Positions 4,685-5,240 of a stretch of 5,240 bases of DNA are shown piece by piece. The translations under genes and the position numbers were made by a program. Positions within the stretch are counted from its first letter, which is position 1; each line of letters begins with the position of its first letter. The DNA comes from Marinagarivorans sp. UBA5868 (GTDB lineage Bacteria; Pseudomonadota; Gammaproteobacteria; Pseudomonadales; Cellvibrionaceae): NCBI GenBank assembly GCA_002432095.1, contig DJFQ01000242.1, forward strand, positions 5,815 through 11,054. The letters are read 5' to 3'. Under the pieces are notes generated by a model, which did not search any database, was not told the DNA's origin, and saw nothing but the letters and a program-made list of their open reading frames with translations.

Positions 4685-5240
4685 ATGAATATACGTAAAC
4701 CTGTCGAAATGATAAAAGCGCAACCTGCATCGGATGGCGCTGGGGTAAAGTTGTTGCGGGTTTTTGGTGGCGGGAGGTCCGAGCGATTCGACCCATTTTT
4801 AATGTTGGATGAGTTTGGCTCGAATGAGTCATCGGACTACATTGGGGGCTTCCCTCCCCACCCTCATAGAGGTTTTGAAACCATCACCTATATGTTGTGC
4901 GGAAAAATGGAGCACCGCGATCACATGGGAAATGTGGGTCTTTTAAATGATGGTGATGTGCAGTGGATGACGGCGGGCCGCGGCATTATCCATTCGGAAA
5001 TGCCGCGGCAGACGGAGGGGCAAATGCGAGGCTTTCAGGTTTGGCTAAATCTTTCCGCAGAAAACAAAATGACGCCCGCACATTATCAGGACGTCGCCGC
5101 GGAAAAATTACCGCGCTACCGTATAGGTAACAGTGAGGTCATTGCCCTTGCAGGCACCATGCAAATCGGCGATCAGCAAATTTCCGGTTATTTCGAACGG
5201 CCAGATACGCTCCCAATATATTGGGATATTCATCTCGCAC
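4685..5240 (+). CDS. Pirin-family protein, N-terminal 185 residues (cut by right edge)
   Basis: A bicupin metalloprotein; bacterial pirins include quercetin 2,3-dioxygenases and redox or stress regulators. The N-terminal cupin is complete: LLRVFGGGRSERFDPFLMLDEF (23-44), then GGFPPHPHRGFETITYML (54-71) and WMTAGRGIIHSEMP (94-107). The four metal ligands of the family are present: His59, His61, His103 and Glu105. MRGFQVWLNL (114-123) is also typical. The C-terminal cupin has only begun when the sequence ends; the usual length is about 230-290 residues, so perhaps 50-100 residues are missing. ATG at 4685 follows GGAG (4675-4678) by 6 bases and lies 18 bases after azoR, with no terminator between, so the two are probably co-transcribed. 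The substrate cannot be told from sequence. Confidence 0.95.
   Translation, partial: MNIRKPVEMIKAQPASDGAGVKLLRVFGGGRSERFDPFLMLDEFGSNESSDYIGGFPPHPHRGFETITYMLCGKMEHRDHMGNVGLLNDGDVQWMTAGRGIIHSEMPRQTEGQMRGFQVWLNLSAENKMTPAHYQDVAAEKLPRYRIGNSEVIALAGTMQIGDQQISGYFERPDTLPIYWDIHLA

Overview
The window looks like part of a gammaproteobacterial chromosome. The Rhs polymorphic-toxin locus, the bacterial histone H1-like AT-hook protein, and a LysR regulator divergent from an azoreductase-pirin operon all fit that group. A Cellvibrionaceae- or Pseudomonas-like host is my guess from gene style only. Nothing in the window fixes the genus.

Left part (1-1457): the 3' end of a large Rhs/YD-repeat gene, open at the left edge. 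It has a typical Rhs core, then a switch to a variable C-terminal tip of about 110 residues. Directly downstream is an AT-richer gene for an unrecognised 198-residue protein, placed where a cognate immunity protein is expected. This toxin tip plus immunity candidate is the most likely site of poorly described biology here.

Middle (about 1458-1905): a gene-free spacer carrying short inverted and direct repeats and a TTGGGGACAG stretch. It reads like decayed repeat or mobile-element sequence at the edge of the Rhs island.

1906-2418: on the minus strand, a Lys/Ala/Pro-rich histone H1-like DNA-binding protein with three AT-hook-type motifs, a good ribosome binding site and a strong intrinsic terminator. 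A gene-free stretch of about 600 bases follows. It holds an AT-rich patch with a perfect TATAAT and a terminator-like hairpin, which is a weak small-RNA candidate.

Right part (3039-5240): a LysR-type regulator on the minus strand, divergent from azoR (FMN-dependent NADH-azoreductase) and a pirin-family gene cut by the right edge. Azoreductase and pirin are 18 bases apart and probably one operon. The 113-base divergent intergenic region carries five ATCAA/TTGAT half-sites, so the LysR protein probably controls both itself and the operon. AzoR reduces quinones and azo compounds, and many pirins are cupin metalloproteins, some with quercetinase activity. The set is therefore best read as a quinone/electrophile or aromatic-compound response module.
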